From contig JAPLCC010000049.1 of NCBI GenBank assembly GCA_026392415.1, forward strand, positions 45,174 to 109,173: a DNA stretch of 64,000 nucleotides, written 5' to 3'. The position numbers and the translations under genes are program-made. Below, one piece after another: positions 62,006 to 64,000 of this stretch; position 1 is the first letter of the stretch, and each line of letters opens with the position of its first letter. Below the pieces are notes generated by a model. It worked only from the letters and a program-made list of their open reading frames with translations. It searched no databases and was not told the origin of the DNA. This DNA comes from Propionibacteriales bacterium (GTDB lineage: Bacteria; Actinomycetota; Actinomycetes; Propionibacteriales; Nocardioidaceae).

Positions 62006-62891
62006 GCTCGACCGACTTCTCCCACAGGGCGGCGGCGAGGACTTCGTCGTCGGCCTTGGGCGACATCCGCGCGGGCGCGGGCCAGCCCCACAGTTCAGAT
62101 CGGCCGTGCGGTCCGATGTAGGTCCCGCCGGGGACGTCCATCGTGGCGGCGTAGACCGTGCACAGGGCACCGCGCCATGCGGGCATGCTGACCAGTCGCG
62201 AGCCGTAGTGGCCGATCGCCGTCACCACCGGGTTGCCGGTGCCGCTCGTGATGGACGTCGCCGAAGCTCCGGGGTGCGCTGCGACGGACCGCAACGGAGA
62301 CCCTTCGGCTCGCAGCCGGCGGTCGAGCTCACGCATGAGGAGCAGGTCGGCCAGCTTGGACGCCCCGTAGGCGCCGAACACCCGGTACGGACGCCGTTCC
62401 CAGGCCAGGTCATCGAGGTCGATCTCGCCCGACTTGTGCTCGCGGGAGCTGATCACCACGACGCGGTCGGTCAGCAGTGGAAGCAGCCCTTGCGTCAGCA
62501 CGAAGTGGCCGAGGTAGTTGGTCGCGAAGTGCATCTCCACGCCCTCGGCCGACAGCGCGTGCGGGACGCCGAGCACGCCCGCATTGTTGATGAGTACGTC
62601 GACCGGTCGACCCTCGTCCTCCAGGCCGGCCACGAAGCGACGGACCGACGACAACTCACTGAGATCGAGCTGACGCACCTGGATCCGGCCCTTGTCGTGC
62701 CCGGGCACGGTGCGCGCGGCGGCCTCGCCCTTCTCGACGCTGCGGCACGCCATCACGATCTCCGCTCCGCGGGACCCGAGGATCCGCGCGGTCTCGAGGC
62801 CGAGACCGCCGTTGGAGCCGGTGATGACGAAGCGGCGCCCCACCTGGGGCGGTACCTGGGTCCACGGACGCATGGGCGAAGGTTGCCACAT
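61992..62891 (-). CDS. Short-chain dehydrogenase/reductase
   Basis: GRRFVITGSNGGLGLETARILGSRGAEIVMACRSV; INNAGVLG; YGASKLAD; alternative leaderless start at 62870. Confidence 0.92.
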   Translation of the reverse strand: MWQPSPMRPWTQVPPQVGRRFVITGSNGGLGLETARILGSRGAEIVMACRSVEKGEAAARTVPGHDKGRIQVRQLDLSELSSVRRFVAGLEDEGRPVDVLINNAGVLGVPHALSAEGVEMHFATNYLGHFVLTQGLLPLLTDRVVVISSREHKSGEIDLDDLAWERRPYRVFGAYGASKLADLLLMRELDRRLRAEGSPLRSVAAHPGASATSITSGTGNPVVTAIGHYGSRLVSMPAWRGALCTVYAATMDVPGGTYIGPHGRSELWGWPAPARMSPKADDEVLAAALWEKSVELSRP

Positions 62892-62904
62892 CTAGGCTGG
62901 TCCG

Positions 62905-64000
62905 ATGAGTAGCGAGTCCGGGACGTCAGCCAACCTCAGCCTCACGCGCGTCGAAGCAGAACACCGCGCGAGCGTGCTCACCGTGACGGCGTACGACATC
63001 GAGCTGGACCTGACCATCGGCGACGACGTGTTCACCTCCCGCACGACGATCAGGTTCTCCAGCGCCAGTGCCACGACGTTCGTGGACGTGAAGCCGCGGG
63101 AACTCCAAGGCATCACCCTCGACGGCGCGAGGATCGAACCCGGCACCCTGGACCGTGGCCGGGTCGCGCTCGAGCTCGGCAGCGGCGAGCACGAACTGGT
63201 CGTCCTCGCGACGATGCCCTTCCGCAACGACGGAGAAGGCCTGCACCGGATGGTCGACCCGGCCGATGGTCTGGCCTACGTCTACGGCATGTCCTTCATG
63301 GACGCGGCCCCCTCGATCTTCGCGTGCTTCGACCAGCCCGACCTCAAGGCGCCGTACACGATGCGGGTGACGGCTCCGGCCGACTGGATGGTCGTCGGAA
63401 ACGCACCGGCCCGCGAGGTCGGGTCCGACGCGACATCCCGTTGCTGGGAGCTGGGGCCCACTCCCCCGCTCTCGACGTACTTCGTCACCCTCGTCGCCGG
63501 TCCCTACCACCGCCTCACCGATGAACACGACGGCATTCCGCTCGGCCTCAGCTCAAGGCAGAGCCTGGCGACAACGCTCGATCGCGAAGCTGACGAGCTG
63601 TTCACCCTGACCCGGCAGTCCTTCGACGAGTTCCACAGGTTGTTCGGCGTCCGCTACCCGTTCGGCGACTACCACCAGGCGTTCGTCCCGGAGTTCAACG
63701 CCGGCGCCATGGAGAACCCCGGCTGCGTCACGATCCGCGACCCGCTGCTGTTCGAGGGCGCCAGCACCCGCGCCGATCGGAGCTTTCGCGCGGCCCTGAT
63801 CGCTCACGAGATGGCCCACCAGTGGTTCGGCAACATCGTCACCCCGCGGTGGTGGGACGACCTCTGGCTCAACGAGTCGTTCGCCGAGTACATGGGCTAC
63901 CGGGTGACCGCTGAGGCAACGCAGTACGACGACGCATGGCTGCACCAGTCCTACGCACGGCGGACCTGGGGCATCACCGCCGACTCCCGACCGACGACGC
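62905..64000 (+). CDS. pepN: M1 family aminopeptidase N (truncated by window end)
   Basis: NAGAMENPG, HEMAHQWFGNIVTPRWWDDLWLNESFAEYMGY; no stop before 64000. Confidence 0.95.
   Translation, partial: MSSESGTSANLSLTRVEAEHRASVLTVTAYDIELDLTIGDDVFTSRTTIRFSSASATTFVDVKPRELQGITLDGARIEPGTLDRGRVALELGSGEHELVVLATMPFRNDGEGLHRMVDPADGLAYVYGMSFMDAAPSIFACFDQPDLKAPYTMRVTAPADWMVVGNAPAREVGSDATSRCWELGPTPPLSTYFVTLVAGPYHRLTDEHDGIPLGLSSRQSLATTLDREADELFTLTRQSFDEFHRLFGVRYPFGDYHQAFVPEFNAGAMENPGCVTIRDPLLFEGASTRADRSFRAALIAHEMAHQWFGNIVTPRWWDDLWLNESFAEYMGYRVTAEATQYDDAWLHQSYARRTWGITADSRPTT

Overview
This 64 kb window is a gene-dense, high-GC actinobacterial chromosome segment, probably Nocardioidaceae-like from gene content and style. 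I found no recognisable rRNA, tRNA, CRISPR array, transposase or phage gene. Landmarks from left to right: the Pup-proteasome locus (arc/mpa, dop, pup, prcB, prcA, pafA, FKBP, pafB, pafC, tatA, tatC, lipid kinase, helY; 3.0-18.5 kb); a complete minus-strand urea uptake and urease cluster (urtABCDE-ureABC-ureF-ureG-ureD; 20.1-29.4 kb) convergent with an AmiC-like cytosolic binding protein and a MarR gene; 5'-3' exonuclease, Lrp, lnt, ppm, fxsA, rbpA; a MurA-type enzyme fused to an N-terminal XRE HTH; an alpha-dioxygenase-like heme peroxidase divergent from a P450-SDR pair (42-46 kb); AraC-VOC-UvrA-like; a HelD-type helicase with a rifamycin-associated-element-like inverted repeat upstream; DUF1906/peptidoglycan-binding, DksA/TraR-like, DUF4331-TPR, ABC-F, cyclophilin, and a truncated M1 aminopeptidase at the right edge. 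Best candidates for new biology: (i) the alpha-DOX-like/P450/SDR module with a palindrome in the divergent promoter, (ii) the HelD gene with an RAE-like leader (predicted HelR rifamycin protection), (iii) the HTH-MurA fusion with an adjacent CTCATATATGAG palindrome, (iv) a structured ~420-nt non-coding region before lnt, and (v) a recurrent TANNNT-N6/7-start codon architecture indicating widespread leaderless transcription. All calls come from reading the sequence and the ORF track; no database search was run.
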